Shown here: piece by piece, positions 26,127-37,739 of the stretch
Position numbering within the stretch: the stretch's first letter is position 1
Layout of the letters: each line of letters starts with the position of its first letter
Source of the DNA: Streptomyces hayashii
Lineage (GTDB): Bacteria; Actinomycetota; Actinomycetes; Streptomycetales; Streptomycetaceae
Assembly (NCBI RefSeq): GCF_024539815.1
Contig: NZ_JAHHIU010000087.1
Location: 38,900-102,899 of the forward strand
Direction: 5' to 3'
Length of the DNA: 64,000 nucleotides
Position numbers and translations under genes: made by a program
Notes under the pieces: generated by a model
Seen by the model: the letters and a program-made list of their open reading frames with translations, nothing else
Told to the model about the DNA's origin: nothing
Databases searched by the model: none

Positions 26127-26954
26127 ATGACCGTGATCACCACGCCCGCCGGGGTGTCGCTCAACTACGACACCTTCGGCGATCCCGGCGACCCCCCGCT
26201 GCTGCTGATCCAGGGCCTGGGGGCCCACATGCTCGGATGGCGCGCCGATTTCTGCCGACAACTCGCCGACGAGGGCTTCCACGTCCTCCGTTTCGACAAC
26301 CGGGACGTCGGCCTGTCGCAGAAGTTCCCGCAAGGCGGCTACACCCTGGCCGACATGGCGAACGACACCGCGGGCCTGCTCACCGCGCTCGGCATTCCCG
26401 CGGCACACATCGTGGGACAGTCGCTGGGCGGCATGATCGCCCAGCAGCTCACCCTCGACCACCCCACTCGCGTGCTGACCCTCGCCCTGGTCTACACGGC
26501 GCCCCGCACGGACTTCCTCCCCGGACGCGACGTGATCGACGAGCGGACGCAGGTCCCCCGGGCCCGCAACCGCGACGAGGCGATCGCGCAGTACCTGGAG
26601 AACGAAGCGGTGTGCGCCTCACCCGGATACCCCCAGGACACCACGTGGCTGCGCGAACTCGGCGGCCAGATGTACGACCGGGACTACGACCCCGACGGCG
26701 TCCTGCGGCAGTTGCAGGCGCTGTACGCCTCTCCCGACCGTACGCCCCGCCTGCACGGCATCACCGCGCCCACCACGATCCTGCACGGCGACGGCGACCT
26801 CCTGATCGACCCCGACGGGTCCAGGGTCATGCACGAACTGATCGCGGACTCGAAGCTGACCGTCTACCGCGGCATGGGGCACGAGCTTCCGCCTCAGCTC
26901 TGGCCTCAGATCATCCCCCAGATACGGGACAACACGGCACGAAGGAGTGCGTGA
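26127..26954 (+). CDS. Alpha/beta hydrolase, RdmC-esterase-like
   Basis: A 275-residue alpha/beta-fold hydrolase. The oxyanion region LLLIQGLGAHMLGWRADFCRQLADEGFHVLRFDNRDVGLS is followed by the nucleophile elbow GQSLGG with Ser99. A later acidic residue lies in HGDGDLLIDPDGS and the His in GMGHELP. The G-x-x-x-x-x-W and FDNRDVGLS pattern resembles the branch containing the aclacinomycin methyl esterase RdmC. It probably hydrolyses a small ester or lactone in the cytoplasm. It is followed after one base by a second hydrolase gene and lies downstream of the peptide-type importer, suggesting it acts on the imported compound. The 250-bp gap to the transporter may hold its own promoter; that gap contains a repeated GTTCCCC-type stretch near 26019-26052. 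Confidence 0.88.
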   Translation: MTVITTPAGVSLNYDTFGDPGDPPLLLIQGLGAHMLGWRADFCRQLADEGFHVLRFDNRDVGLSQKFPQGGYTLADMANDTAGLLTALGIPAAHIVGQSLGGMIAQQLTLDHPTRVLTLALVYTAPRTDFLPGRDVIDERTQVPRARNRDEAIAQYLENEAVCASPGYPQDTTWLRELGGQMYDRDYDPDGVLRQLQALYASPDRTPRLHGITAPTTILHGDGDLLIDPDGSRVMHELIADSKLTVYRGMGHELPPQLWPQIIPQIRDNTARRSA

Positions 26955-26955
26955 C

Positions 26956-28101
26956 ATGACAGCAGTGCTGGTGGAAGGCCACGTGTCCAGCGGCTTCGAG
27001 CGCATCGCGGACGCCTTCATCGACAACTTCCGGGACCGCGGCGACACGGCCGCCTCCTGTGTGGTGTACGCCGGGGGAGAGCCGGTGGTGGACATCTGGG
27101 CCGGGCGGACCGCCCGGGGCGCCTGGACCCCTGACTCCCGCATCACCGTGTTCTCCGTCAGCAAGGGCGTCACCACGGTCTGCCTGCTGATGGCCGCCGA
27201 GCGCGGCCTGATCGACCTCGAAGCCCCGGTGGCGAAGTACTGGCCGGAGTTCGCCGCGCAGGGCAAGGAGGCGACGACGGTACGGCAGCTGCTGGCGCAC
27301 CGGGCCGGCCTGGTGGCGCCCGAGTGGGATGTGACGCTGGAGGAACTGCGTGCGTGGGCACCGGTGGCGGACGGACTGGCCCGGCAGGCGCCGGCCTGGG
27401 CTCCCGGGACGGCGTACGCCTACCACGCGCTCACGTTCGGCTGGCTGGCCGGCGAGGTGCTGCGCCGGGCGACGGGACTGCGGCCCGGCCAGTGGCTGCG
27501 CGAGCACGTGACCGATCCCCTGGACCTGACGATGACGTACGGCGCCGACCCCGCGTCCGCCGATTTCCACCCCCTGGCGGACCCGCTGCCCGTCACCGAC
27601 CCCGAGGCCGCCGCGATGTTCGCCGCAGCTTTCGCCACACCCATGATCGAACGCTCCCTCAGCCTGGGCGGTCTCTTCGACGTCGCCCGCCTCATCCAGG
27701 CCGCCAACACAGAAGCGTGGCTGTCGGTGGAGATACCGGCAGGCAATCTCGTGACCGACGCCCGCAGCCTGGCACGGCTGTACGCGGCAACCGTGGGCGA
27801 GGTCGACGGAGTCAGACTGCTGGGTCCGGACATCGTCCGCGACGCGCTCGTGGTGCGCTCCGAAGGCCGTCCGTTCGTCGGCCCCGACCAGGGCAGTGGC
27901 TGGGGCACCGGCTTCATGACCAGCTCCGCCCACCGGCCGATGATCGGCCCCGGCAGCTTCGGCCACGACGGCTTCGGCGGCTGCCTCGCCTTCGCCCACC
28001 CGGGAGAAGAAATCGCCTTCGCCTACCAGACAGCACAGCCCGGCGGACTGCCCGACGACCGGGCCAACGCGCTCAGCCGCGCGCTGCACGCCTGCCTGTG
28101 A
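26956..28101 (+). CDS. Serine hydrolase, beta-lactamase/EstB family
   Basis: A 381-residue cytoplasmic protein of the class C beta-lactamase/esterase fold. The active-site tetrad S-x-x-K is FSVSKG with Ser67 and Lys70. The second motif is YAYHALTFGWL (Tyr general base) and the third HDGFGGCLAF (H-x-G in place of K-T-G). The open is VVYAGGEPVVDIWAGRTARG, as in EstB-type esterases. There is no signal peptide, which argues against a secreted beta-lactamase and for ester or amide hydrolysis inside the cell. The start ATG at 26956 has GAAGGAG upstream and is 1 bp after the previous stop. The last codons and the spacer behind them are duplicated at 11660-11812. Confidence 0.9.
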   Translation: MTAVLVEGHVSSGFERIADAFIDNFRDRGDTAASCVVYAGGEPVVDIWAGRTARGAWTPDSRITVFSVSKGVTTVCLLMAAERGLIDLEAPVAKYWPEFAAQGKEATTVRQLLAHRAGLVAPEWDVTLEELRAWAPVADGLARQAPAWAPGTAYAYHALTFGWLAGEVLRRATGLRPGQWLREHVTDPLDLTMTYGADPASADFHPLADPLPVTDPEAAAMFAAAFATPMIERSLSLGGLFDVARLIQAANTEAWLSVEIPAGNLVTDARSLARLYAATVGEVDGVRLLGPDIVRDALVVRSEGRPFVGPDQGSGWGTGFMTSSAHRPMIGPGSFGHDGFGGCLAFAHPGEEIAFAYQTAQPGGLPDDRANALSRALHACL

Positions 28102-28160
28102 AGCCGACCCGGGGCACGTCACGTGCCGAACACCTCCACCGAATGGCGGGATACCAAGGC

Positions 28161-29849
28161 ATGACCACGACACTTCTCCGTTCCACCGCGTTGGCGCTCC
28201 CGCGCCCGACCGCCCGCGCGGCGGACCGGGTCCTGACCCGCCTGATGCGGTTGCCGGGCACCCGGCATGGTTACCGGGTCGAGCGGAACCTCCCGGTCCC
28301 CGCCCGCGACGGCGCCGTCCTGGTGACGGACCACTACGCCCCCGTCACCAGCCGACCGAAGGGGACCGTCCTCCTGCGCACACCGTACGGGCGAGGCTTT
28401 CCGCATGATCTGGAGGCGAGGATCTACGCCGACCACGGCTATCACGTCGTGATGCAGAGCTGCCGCGGCACGTTCGGCTCCACCGGGGACTTCTACCCGA
28501 TGGCGAACGAGGCCGACGACGCCCAGGACGCGGTGGCCTGGCTGCGGACCCGGCCGTGGTTCGACGGACGGCTCGCCACCGCCGGGGCATCCTATGTGGG
28601 CTGGAACCAGTGGGCGCTGCTGATGGATCCGCCCCCCGAGCTGCGCACGTGCTTGATCGCGGTCGCCCCGCACGACATGCGCGACGCGGTCTACGGAGCC
28701 GGAGCGTTCCGGTTGGGTGACTTCCTGCCCTGGGCGGAGGCGGTCGTCCATCAGGAGAAGTTCACCGGGCTGCGGAGCGTGACCAGGTTGCTGACGCTGA
28801 ACCGGCGGCTGGCCCCGGTCTTCGGCGCCCTCCCCTTGGCCGATGCCGCCGACGAGGCGACCGGGCACAGAGCCCAGTGGTTCAGGGAATGGCTGACGAC
28901 TCCGGACCCCGACGACCCCTTGTGGGATCGGCTCAGACTCGACGACGCCCTACAGCGCGTGAACGTCCCGGTGCGACTGGTCGCAGGGTGGCAGGACCTC
29001 TTCCTCGACCAGACCCTGCACCAGTACCAGGCGCTGCGTGCACGAGGGGTCGACGTTTCCCTCACGGTCGGCCCGTGGACCCACCACGAACTGAGCCAAA
29101 AGGGCATGGGGCTCTTGCTGCGCGGCAATCTCGAATGGCTGGAGACGCACCTCGCGGACGAAGCGCCGGCACGCCCACGGCCCGCACGCCCCGTAGAGGT
29201 GTACGTCACCGGGCAGGGCGAGTGGCGACAGTCGGCCGAATGGCCACCGGGGCCCGGCGAAACGGTGCGCTACCTGCAGTCGGGGGGCGGACTCCTGGCC
29301 GACGAACCGAGCGGCGGCGCGCCGTCCAGGTATGTCTACGACCCGGTGGACCCCACGCCCACTCTCGGCGGCCCGCTGCTCCTCCCCGGCGGCGGGGCCA
29401 AGGACAACGCCGTCCTGGAGAGCCGCTCCGATGTGCTCACCTTCACCACTGCCCCGCTGACGGAGCCGCTGGAGATCATGGGAGCACCCGTCGTCGAGCT
29501 GGCGCACAGCAGGAGCAACCCGCAGGCCGACATCTTCGTACGCCTCTGCGACGTCGACCCTGAAGGCGTGTCCCGCAACTTCGCCGAGGGATTCCTCCGC
29601 CTGGATCCCGGCTCGCCCCCTGACCAAGTACTGCCCGTGCGGGTGCGGCTGGACTCCTGCGCACATGAAATCAAGGCCGGACACCAGATCCGCCTGCTGG
29701 TGGCCGGCGGCTCCCACCCACGGTTCGCACGCAACCAGGGCACCGGCGAACTGCCCGGCACCGGAAGCGAGTTGCGGTCCTGCACGCACACCATCCACCA
29801 CGACACCGGCGTGGTCTCCCGGGTGCTCCTGCCGACACCCTCCGTGTGA
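28161..29849 (+). CDS. CocE/NonD-family serine hydrolase (X-Pro dipeptidyl-peptidase-like)
   Basis: A 562-residue protein. The alpha/beta-hydrolase part reads LPVPARDGAVLVTDHYAP, SCRGTFGSTGDFYP and the nucleophile GASYVGW (Ser144). The Asp region is LVAGWQDLFLDQ and the His GPWTHHE. From about residue 350 on is the beta-sandwich (jelly-roll) C-terminal domain (YVYDPVDPTPTLGG, LTEPLEIMGAPVVEL, VRVRLDSCAHEIKAGHQIRLLVAGGSHPRF). Family members cleave esters such as cocaine, or peptides and acylated antibiotics. It is the third serine hydrolase in the row. Its start is uncertain: ATG 28143 is in frame, but 28161 has a better-placed GGCGGG. Its first codons are duplicated at 11660-11812. Confidence 0.92.
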   Translation: MTTTLLRSTALALPRPTARAADRVLTRLMRLPGTRHGYRVERNLPVPARDGAVLVTDHYAPVTSRPKGTVLLRTPYGRGFPHDLEARIYADHGYHVVMQSCRGTFGSTGDFYPMANEADDAQDAVAWLRTRPWFDGRLATAGASYVGWNQWALLMDPPPELRTCLIAVAPHDMRDAVYGAGAFRLGDFLPWAEAVVHQEKFTGLRSVTRLLTLNRRLAPVFGALPLADAADEATGHRAQWFREWLTTPDPDDPLWDRLRLDDALQRVNVPVRLVAGWQDLFLDQTLHQYQALRARGVDVSLTVGPWTHHELSQKGMGLLLRGNLEWLETHLADEAPARPRPARPVEVYVTGQGEWRQSAEWPPGPGETVRYLQSGGGLLADEPSGGAPSRYVYDPVDPTPTLGGPLLLPGGGAKDNAVLESRSDVLTFTTAPLTEPLEIMGAPVVELAHSRSNPQADIFVRLCDVDPEGVSRNFAEGFLRLDPGSPPDQVLPVRVRLDSCAHEIKAGHQIRLLVAGGSHPRFARNQGTGELPGTGSELRSCTHTIHHDTGVVSRVLLPTPSV

Positions 29850-30027
29850 GAGGGTTCCTTGCCGCTGTTTCGGATCATTCGCCAGGGCGGGTGTTGCGGT
29901 GCCAGGGTCCGGGGGGCCTGGATCTTTGATATTCGACTTCTGGGTCCGCGGCTGGACCGGGATGACGTCCCTTGGGGGCATGCGGTGACGCAAGGAGTTG
30001 CAGATGATTCTGAGCGTGCTTGTACTG

Positions 30028-30068
30028 GTGGGTGGTCTGGAGAACAACAGTGCCTTCAGACCACCCAC
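30028..30068. terminator. Bidirectional hairpin between CocE hydrolase and aldehyde dehydrogenase
   Basis: GTGGGTGGTCTG at 30028-30039 pairs perfectly with CAGACCACCCAC at 30057-30068, a 12-bp stem with a 17-base loop. It ends 8 bases from the aldehyde dehydrogenase stop on the minus strand and should end transcription from that side; it can also serve the plus-strand hydrolase operon. Confidence 0.75.
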
Positions 30069-30076
30069 TTGAAGGT

Positions 30077-31600
<1,524 letters not shown>

Positions 31601-31700
31601 CCTGGTCGACCTCCTTCAGCAGAGCTGCCCGCCGTCGGACAGCTCTGCGGGCGACGGTAGGGAACCGGACGTTGCGGTCACGTTGCGGTGCCGCCGGGTT

Positions 31701-32969
31701 TCAGGGACGCGGCCGATCGCCAGGCGCCGTCAGTTCGCACTCCAGCGACGCGAGGCGGGCCCGCGTCGCCGCGGTCGGACGGGCCGCCGCGAGAGCCCGC
31801 CACACGTCGAGGTCGTCCTCGCCCCACGGTGCGTGCACCCAGTCCGCCAGCAGGTCGGGGTCGCCGCAGGCGATCAGCGCGGCGCGCAGTCCCTCGGCGA
31901 GACGCCGTCTCAGCCGCGTCACCGCCGGCGCCCGGGACCCCGGCAGCGGCGGCCCGGTGTACGCCGTCAGCGCCCCCGTCACCGCGCCGGCCGCCAGCCG
32001 TCGTTCGACGACGTCCAGGTCCGACGCGATGGCCGTGGTGAGCCGGTAGGGCCGCGAGGCAAGCAATCCGGGGCCCAGCACCCCGCGCAGCCGGGCCAGT
32101 TCGGCCCGCAGCGTCACCGGTGTCACCGACTCGTCCTCGTACAGCGCACAGAGCAGTTCGTCGCCCGTCAGGCCTTCGGGGTGACAGGCCAGCAGCAGCA
32201 GGATCTCGCTGTGCCGACGGCTCAGCCTGATGCACCGTCCGCCGGTGACCACCTGTGCCTCGTCCCGGCCCAGGACGGTCAGCCGCGTCGCCTCGGCCGC
32301 AGGCCGCACCGGGGCGAGCAGCGCAAGGTGGGCCTCCGCGGCCCGGGCGACCGCCTGCACGAACCCCAGGCTGTGCGGGTGCGCCAGCCCGTCCCCGCCC
32401 GTGATGTCCACGGCGCCCAGCACCAGCCCGGTTCGCGGATCGTGCACCGGGGCGGCTGCGCACGTCCACGGCTGCACCCGCCGGATGAAGTGTTCGGCCG
32501 CGAACACCTGCACCGGCCGGTCCAGGGCGACCGCCGTGCCTGGCGCGTTCGTCCCCACCGCGCTCTCCGCCCAGCGCGCGCCGGGCACGAAGTTCATCCG
32601 CCCCGCCTGCCGCCGGGTCGCCGCATGCCCTTCCACCCACAGCAGTCTGCCGCGCGCGTCGCACACCGCCAGCAGATGCTCGCCGTCGGCGGCGAACGTG
32701 CCCATCAACTCACGGAACAGCGGCATCACTCGCGCGAGCGGGTGCTCGCACCGGTAGGCGCCGAGCTCACCGTCGTCCAACTCGACGCTCGCGGCGCCGT
32801 CCGGTCCGACTCCTGCCCGCGCGGAACGCCGCCAGGAATCGGCCACGACGGCGCGCACCGGCCGGGGCACGGTGCCCGCCTCGGTGAACGTCTCGTGCGC
32901 CCGACGCAGGAGCCGTACTCGTTCGGCGGGGTCGGCCCCGGGTTCCAGGGCCACCCAGGGATCGGTCAA
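31701..32969 (-). CDS. GAF-domain transcriptional regulator, AcoR-like sensor half
   Basis: A 422-residue protein. The N-terminal part (VRAVVADSWRRSARAGV, HPLARVMPLFRELMG, FAADGEHLLAVCDARGRLLWVEGHAA, WAESAVGTNAPGTAVALDRPVQVFAAEHFIRRVQPWTCAAAPVHDP) is the GAF sensor of AcoR-type sigma-54 activators. The AAA domain is absent, replaced by a short C-terminal DNA-binding region (LSRRHSEILLLLACHPEGLTGDELLCALYED...VTLRAELARLRGVLG). Such GAF proteins in actinomycetes control neighbouring aldehyde or alcohol dehydrogenase genes. The start is TTG at 32969 with GGAGG 6 bases upstream. A 100-bp gap separates it from the aldehyde dehydrogenase. Confidence 0.88.
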   Translation of the reverse strand: MTDPWVALEPGADPAERVRLLRRAHETFTEAGTVPRPVRAVVADSWRRSARAGVGPDGAASVELDDGELGAYRCEHPLARVMPLFRELMGTFAADGEHLLAVCDARGRLLWVEGHAATRRQAGRMNFVPGARWAESAVGTNAPGTAVALDRPVQVFAAEHFIRRVQPWTCAAAPVHDPRTGLVLGAVDITGGDGLAHPHSLGFVQAVARAAEAHLALLAPVRPAAEATRLTVLGRDEAQVVTGGRCIRLSRRHSEILLLLACHPEGLTGDELLCALYEDESVTPVTLRAELARLRGVLGPGLLASRPYRLTTAIASDLDVVERRLAAGAVTGALTAYTGPPLPGSRAPAVTRLRRRLAEGLRAALIACGDPDLLADWVHAPWGEDDLDVWRALAAARPTAATRARLASLECELTAPGDRPRP

Positions 32970-33389
32970 CTGGTCCTCCCGGAAGGTGCTGTGGCTGAGG
33001 GCGGGTCTCAGGGTGCGGCTGGGGACATCGTCACGCCGGGTAGGCGGGCCGACAACCGTCCGGACGACGTTCAGCCGAGGCGTCGCCGTGCGATCACGCT
33101 ACGGTGCCGGTCGGGCGGACGGCGGACGCGGCCGAGATCCGTGGATGAACCCGCGCATGGGGACAACTCGCTCACTCGAACGAGGAGTTCCGATCAATCG
33201 GCGACCGGGGAGAGTCCTGCGGGTCCAGCCCTCGATCCCGGCGGTCACATGGAGGAACGCGCGTGCCGCAGGCCGTGGGCCGCGCGCCGAAGATCGCAGG
33301 CCGTGGGCCGCGTGCCGAAGGTCACCGGCTCGGCCTCGGCCCCCACGGCCCACAGGCTCGTTCTCGGTCCGCAGGCCCGACCGCGGCTC
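32970..33389. other. Intergenic region with a 28-bp tandem repeat
   Basis: About 420 bp upstream of the GAF regulator and downstream of the ROK gene, without a credible gene. The main feature is the duplicated 28-bp unit at 33268-33323. The promoter for the regulator should be near 32985-33100. Confidence 0.5.
33268..33323. repeat. Two tandem 28-bp repeats
   Basis: Units at 33268-33295 and 33296-33323 begin GCAGGCCGTGGGCCGCG and differ at two bases (26 of 28 identical). They lie about 65 bp behind the ROK regulator's stop. No function is apparent. Confidence 0.8.
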
Positions 33390-34598
33390 TCAGGCCCGCT
33401 CCGCCACCGTCGCCGGGTCGTCCAGTACGGACCGCACCACCGAGTGCGCGGCCCCGAGCAGGGGACCCTCGGGGCCCAGTCGGGAAACGGAGACGGGACA
33501 GGCGGGGCCCGCCGTGCGCCGGGAGAGTTCTGCCTCCAGCGACGGCAGGAGCCACGGCGCGAGTCCGGCGAGGGCGCCGCCGAGTACGACGGTCTGGGGA
33601 TCCAGCAGGTTGAGGGCCCCCGTCAGGGCGATGCCGAGGGCTGTTCCCGCGTCGCGCAGAGCGCGCCGCACCTGCGGATCCCCCTCCGCGGCCCGTCCCG
33701 CGAGGAGGCCGACGCGATCCGCACCCGGTTCCAGCCCGGCCGACCGCAGCACCGCCTCCTCACCGGCGTACTGTTCAAGACACCCGCGTCCGCCGCACCC
33801 GCACTCCGGCCCGTCGGGATGCACCGGCACGTGGCCCAGCTCGCCCGCGAAGCCGCGGGTGCCGCGCAGCAGGGTGCCCTCCACGACCAGCGCCGCGCCG
33901 ATACCGATCTCGGCCGACACGTGCAGGAAGTTCCCGGGGGTGTCCGTGCCGAGCCAGAGTTCGGCCAGCCCGCCGAAGTTGGCCTCGTTGTCGACCGTCA
34001 GCGGGAACTCGCCGGGCAACAGGGGGCCGAGGTCGACGTCCTGCCAGTCGAGGTTCGGCGCGCGGACCACCGTGCGGGCGTCGCGGGCGACGAGGCCGGG
34101 GACGGCTACCGCGAGCCCGGCCGGCCACAGCCCCTCGCGCTCGGCTTCGGCGACGACCCGGCGTACGAGGTCCGTGAGTTCCTCGACCACCGGCCCGGGG
34201 GAGCGGCCCCGGTTGGCGCCGTGCCGTTCGGCGCGCGCCCGCACCTCACCGCGCAGGTCGACGGCGCAGACCGCCAGATGGTCGACGCCGACCTCGGCGC
34301 CGATGCCCGCCGGGCCGCGCCCGCTGACCGCCAGCGCCGATCCCGGTCGTCCCACCCGGCCGGGGCGCTCGGGGCCCAGCTCCTCCAGCAGTCCGGTGCG
34401 TATGAGCTCGTCGACGAGGGTCGAGACCGCCGCCCGGGTCAGACCGATGTGTGAGGCGACCCCCGCGCGCGAGAGCGGCCCCTCGGCGCTGACGGCATGC
34501 ATCACCCTGGCCAGATTGCGGCGGCGCATGCCCTGCTGGGTGTCGGGCAGCGCGCGCCCCGGGCCGGTCGGCCGGGCCTCGTGCGGCGGTGCGGTCAT
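33390..34598 (-). CDS. xylR: ROK-family transcriptional regulator (probable xylose repressor)
   Basis: A 402-residue protein. The N-terminal MarR-like winged helix reads GMRRRNLARVMHAVSAEGPLSRAGVASHIGLTRAAVSTLVDELIRTGLLEE. The ROK sugar-kinase-like domain follows: GIGAEVGVDHLAVCAVDLRGE, AVPGLVAR, VDNEANFGGLAELWLG, AEIGIGAALVVEGTLLRGTRGFAGELGHVPVHPDGPECGCGGRGCLEQYAG. The last holds the zinc-binding CGCGGRGC. It lies 127 bp downstream of xylB in the same direction, next to xylA, so control of xylose use is likely. The gene symbol rests on context. Confidence 0.88.
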   Translation of the reverse strand: MTAPPHEARPTGPGRALPDTQQGMRRRNLARVMHAVSAEGPLSRAGVASHIGLTRAAVSTLVDELIRTGLLEELGPERPGRVGRPGSALAVSGRGPAGIGAEVGVDHLAVCAVDLRGEVRARAERHGANRGRSPGPVVEELTDLVRRVVAEAEREGLWPAGLAVAVPGLVARDARTVVRAPNLDWQDVDLGPLLPGEFPLTVDNEANFGGLAELWLGTDTPGNFLHVSAEIGIGAALVVEGTLLRGTRGFAGELGHVPVHPDGPECGCGGRGCLEQYAGEEAVLRSAGLEPGADRVGLLAGRAAEGDPQVRRALRDAGTALGIALTGALNLLDPQTVVLGGALAGLAPWLLPSLEAELSRRTAGPACPVSVSRLGPEGPLLGAAHSVVRSVLDDPATVAERA

Positions 34599-34667
34599 GC
34601 CTCCGTCGATTCGTCGATCCGTCGGTGTTCAGGCGTTGATCTTCAGACGTTGATCTTCGACGTCCGA

Positions 34668-34723
34668 GTCCAGACATCGGTGTCCAGACCTCGGTGTCCA
34701 GACGTCCGTGTCCAGACGTTGAT
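34668..34723. repeat. Four tandem 14-bp repeats
   Basis: Four units of GTCCAGAC plus six variable bases at 34668-34681, 34682-34695, 34696-34709 and 34710-34723, ending two bases from the xylB stop. A looser GACGTTGATCTTC pair precedes them at about 34627-34660. They fill most of the xylB/ROK gap. Confidence 0.85.
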
Positions 34724-34725
34724 GC

Positions 34726-36171
34726 TCAGCGGGCGTCCGTGCTCCGTTCGAGCAGCGGGGCCGCGTCGGAGAGTACCCCGGCGATCCTGGACAACGTCGC
34801 GTCGTCCCGCTCGACGGCGTCGAGGACCGGGCCTCGCGCGGTGTTCCAGCGGCGGGCGACCGCGGCCGGGTCCTCACCGGTCAGCAGGCCCGCCGCCTGC
34901 GCCGCGGCCCCCAGCGCGACGAGTTCCTTGGCCTCGGGCACCTGGACCGGCCGCCCGGACAGCCGGCTCACGGTCTGCTGCCAGGCCGTGCCCCGGGCGC
35001 CGCCGCCGATCAGCAGCAGGGGGGCCGAACGGTCGGCGTCCTCGTCGAGGACGAGGTCGAGCGCTCCGAGCAGCGAGTGCACGGCGCCGTCGTAGGCGGC
35101 CTGGAGGAGCTGGCCCGCGGTCGTGTCGTGGCGCAGCCCGTGCAGCAGGCCGGATGCGTTCGGCAGGTTCGGGGTGCGCTCGCCGTCCAGGTAGGGCAGC
35201 AGGGTGAGGTGGGCGGTGGGTTCCACGGCCTCGCGGTCCAGACCGAGCAGGGCGGCGACGCGGTCGACGGCCAGCGTGCAGTTCAGGGTGCAGGCCAGCG
35301 GCAGCCAGTCGCCGTGGGCGTCGGCGAAGCCGGCCACGGTGCCGGTGGGATCGGCGGGGCGCTGCTTCGCCACCGCGTACACCGTGCCCGAGGTGCCCAG
35401 GCTCAGGACCGGAGTGCCGGGGCGCAGCCCGAGCCCCAGGGCCGCGGCCGCGTTGTCGCCGGTGCCCGGCGCGACCAGCGTCCCCTTGGCGAAGGGCAGG
35501 TCGTGGCTGTCGCGTACGGTGCCGGCCACCTCGCCGGGCCGCACCACGCGGGGCAGCAACGCCGGGGGGAGCCCCACGTGGGCGAGGATCTCCTCGTCGT
35601 ACGCCTCGGTGGCCGAAGCCCACCAGCCGGTGCCGGACGCGTCGCCGCGGTCCGTGGTGCCCTCGCCGGTCAGTCGCTCGGTGAGGTAGTCGTGGGGGAG
35701 GCGCACGGACTTCGTGGCGCGCAGGGCCTCCGGCTCGTTCTCGGCCAGCCACGCCCACTTCGTGACCGTGAAGGAGGCCGCAGGCACGGATCCGGTGCGG
35801 TCCGCCCAGAACTTCGCGCCGCCCAGTTCCTCGGTCAGCCGACGGGCCTGCGGGGCCGACCGCACGTCGTTCCAGAGCAGCGCCGGACGCACCGGCTGCC
35901 CGTGTCCGTCCAGTGTGACCAGCCCGTGCTGCTGCCCGCCGATGGACACGGCCGCCGCCTCGCGCGCGGCGTCGCCGCACTGGTGCAGCGCCTCGCGCAG
36001 CGCGTCCCACCACTGGCGCGGATCGCTCTCCCGACCGGCCCCGGAGGACACCGTGTGCGGCGCCTGGCCGCTCGCGACGACCTCGCCGGTGGCCGCGTCG
36101 ACGACCAGCGCCTTGGTGGACTGGGTGGACGTGTCCACGCCGACGACGAGCGGACCCTCGGCTGCTGACAT
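34726..36171 (-). CDS. xylB: Xylulokinase
   Basis: A 481-residue FGGY-family sugar kinase that phosphorylates D-xylulose to xylulose 5-phosphate. It has VVGVDTSTQSTKALVVDAATGEVVASGQ (phosphate-binding), SIGGQQHGLVTLD and LPHDYLTERLTGE. GTGDNAAAALGLGL holds the catalytic Asp and FGGY signature 1 region, and LLIGGGARGTAWQQTVSRLSGRPVQVPEAKELVALGAAAQAAG is near the C-terminus. The start ATG at 36171 has GAGGGAGA upstream; the frame runs open far beyond but only by codon bias, through the xylA gene on the other strand. It is divergent to xylose isomerase, which supplies its substrate. Confidence 0.96.
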   Translation of the reverse strand: MSAAEGPLVVGVDTSTQSTKALVVDAATGEVVASGQAPHTVSSGAGRESDPRQWWDALREALHQCGDAAREAAAVSIGGQQHGLVTLDGHGQPVRPALLWNDVRSAPQARRLTEELGGAKFWADRTGSVPAASFTVTKWAWLAENEPEALRATKSVRLPHDYLTERLTGEGTTDRGDASGTGWWASATEAYDEEILAHVGLPPALLPRVVRPGEVAGTVRDSHDLPFAKGTLVAPGTGDNAAAALGLGLRPGTPVLSLGTSGTVYAVAKQRPADPTGTVAGFADAHGDWLPLACTLNCTLAVDRVAALLGLDREAVEPTAHLTLLPYLDGERTPNLPNASGLLHGLRHDTTAGQLLQAAYDGAVHSLLGALDLVLDEDADRSAPLLLIGGGARGTAWQQTVSRLSGRPVQVPEAKELVALGAAAQAAGLLTGEDPAAVARRWNTARGPVLDAVERDDATLSRIAGVLSDAAPLLERSTDAR

Positions 36172-37476
<1,305 letters not shown>

Positions 37477-37481
37477 GCCAC

Positions 37482-37610
37482 CGCACGCGCGCGTGCGACG
37501 CGGGACCGGACGCGCGCGTCCTGCGGCGGGGTCCGCACGCGCGCGTCGTGCGGTGGAGGCCCGCATGCGCGCGGCCAGCGGTGGGGTCCGCACGCGCGTG
37601 TGCGTCGGAC
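37482..37610. repeat. Cluster of alternating CG palindromes behind xylA
   Basis: CGCACGCGCGCGTGCG at 37482-37497 and GGACGCGCGCGTCC at 37508-37521 are perfect palindromes. Related GCACGCGCGCG, GCATGCGCGCGG and CGCACGCGCGTGTGCG stretches follow to about 37605. The first lies five bases behind the xylA stop and can act as its terminator. Long alternating purine-pyrimidine runs of this kind favour Z-DNA. Confidence 0.65.
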
Positions 37611-37739
37611 GCGCTCGTTCGGCGGTCGACGAAACCTCCGCGCGCAATACGCCGGAATCATGTCCTCCGTGACCTGAACCGGTATCAACTCGCGCGCGGG
37701 GGTCGCGTCCCGGACGGGTCCACGGTCACGCTGGGCGGC

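Noticed and set aside
29850..30027. Possible mobile-element end in the gap before the terminator hairpin
   Set aside because: The stretch around GATCTTTGATATTCGAC is less GC-rich than its surroundings, but I found neither terminal inverted repeats with target duplication nor transposase residues.
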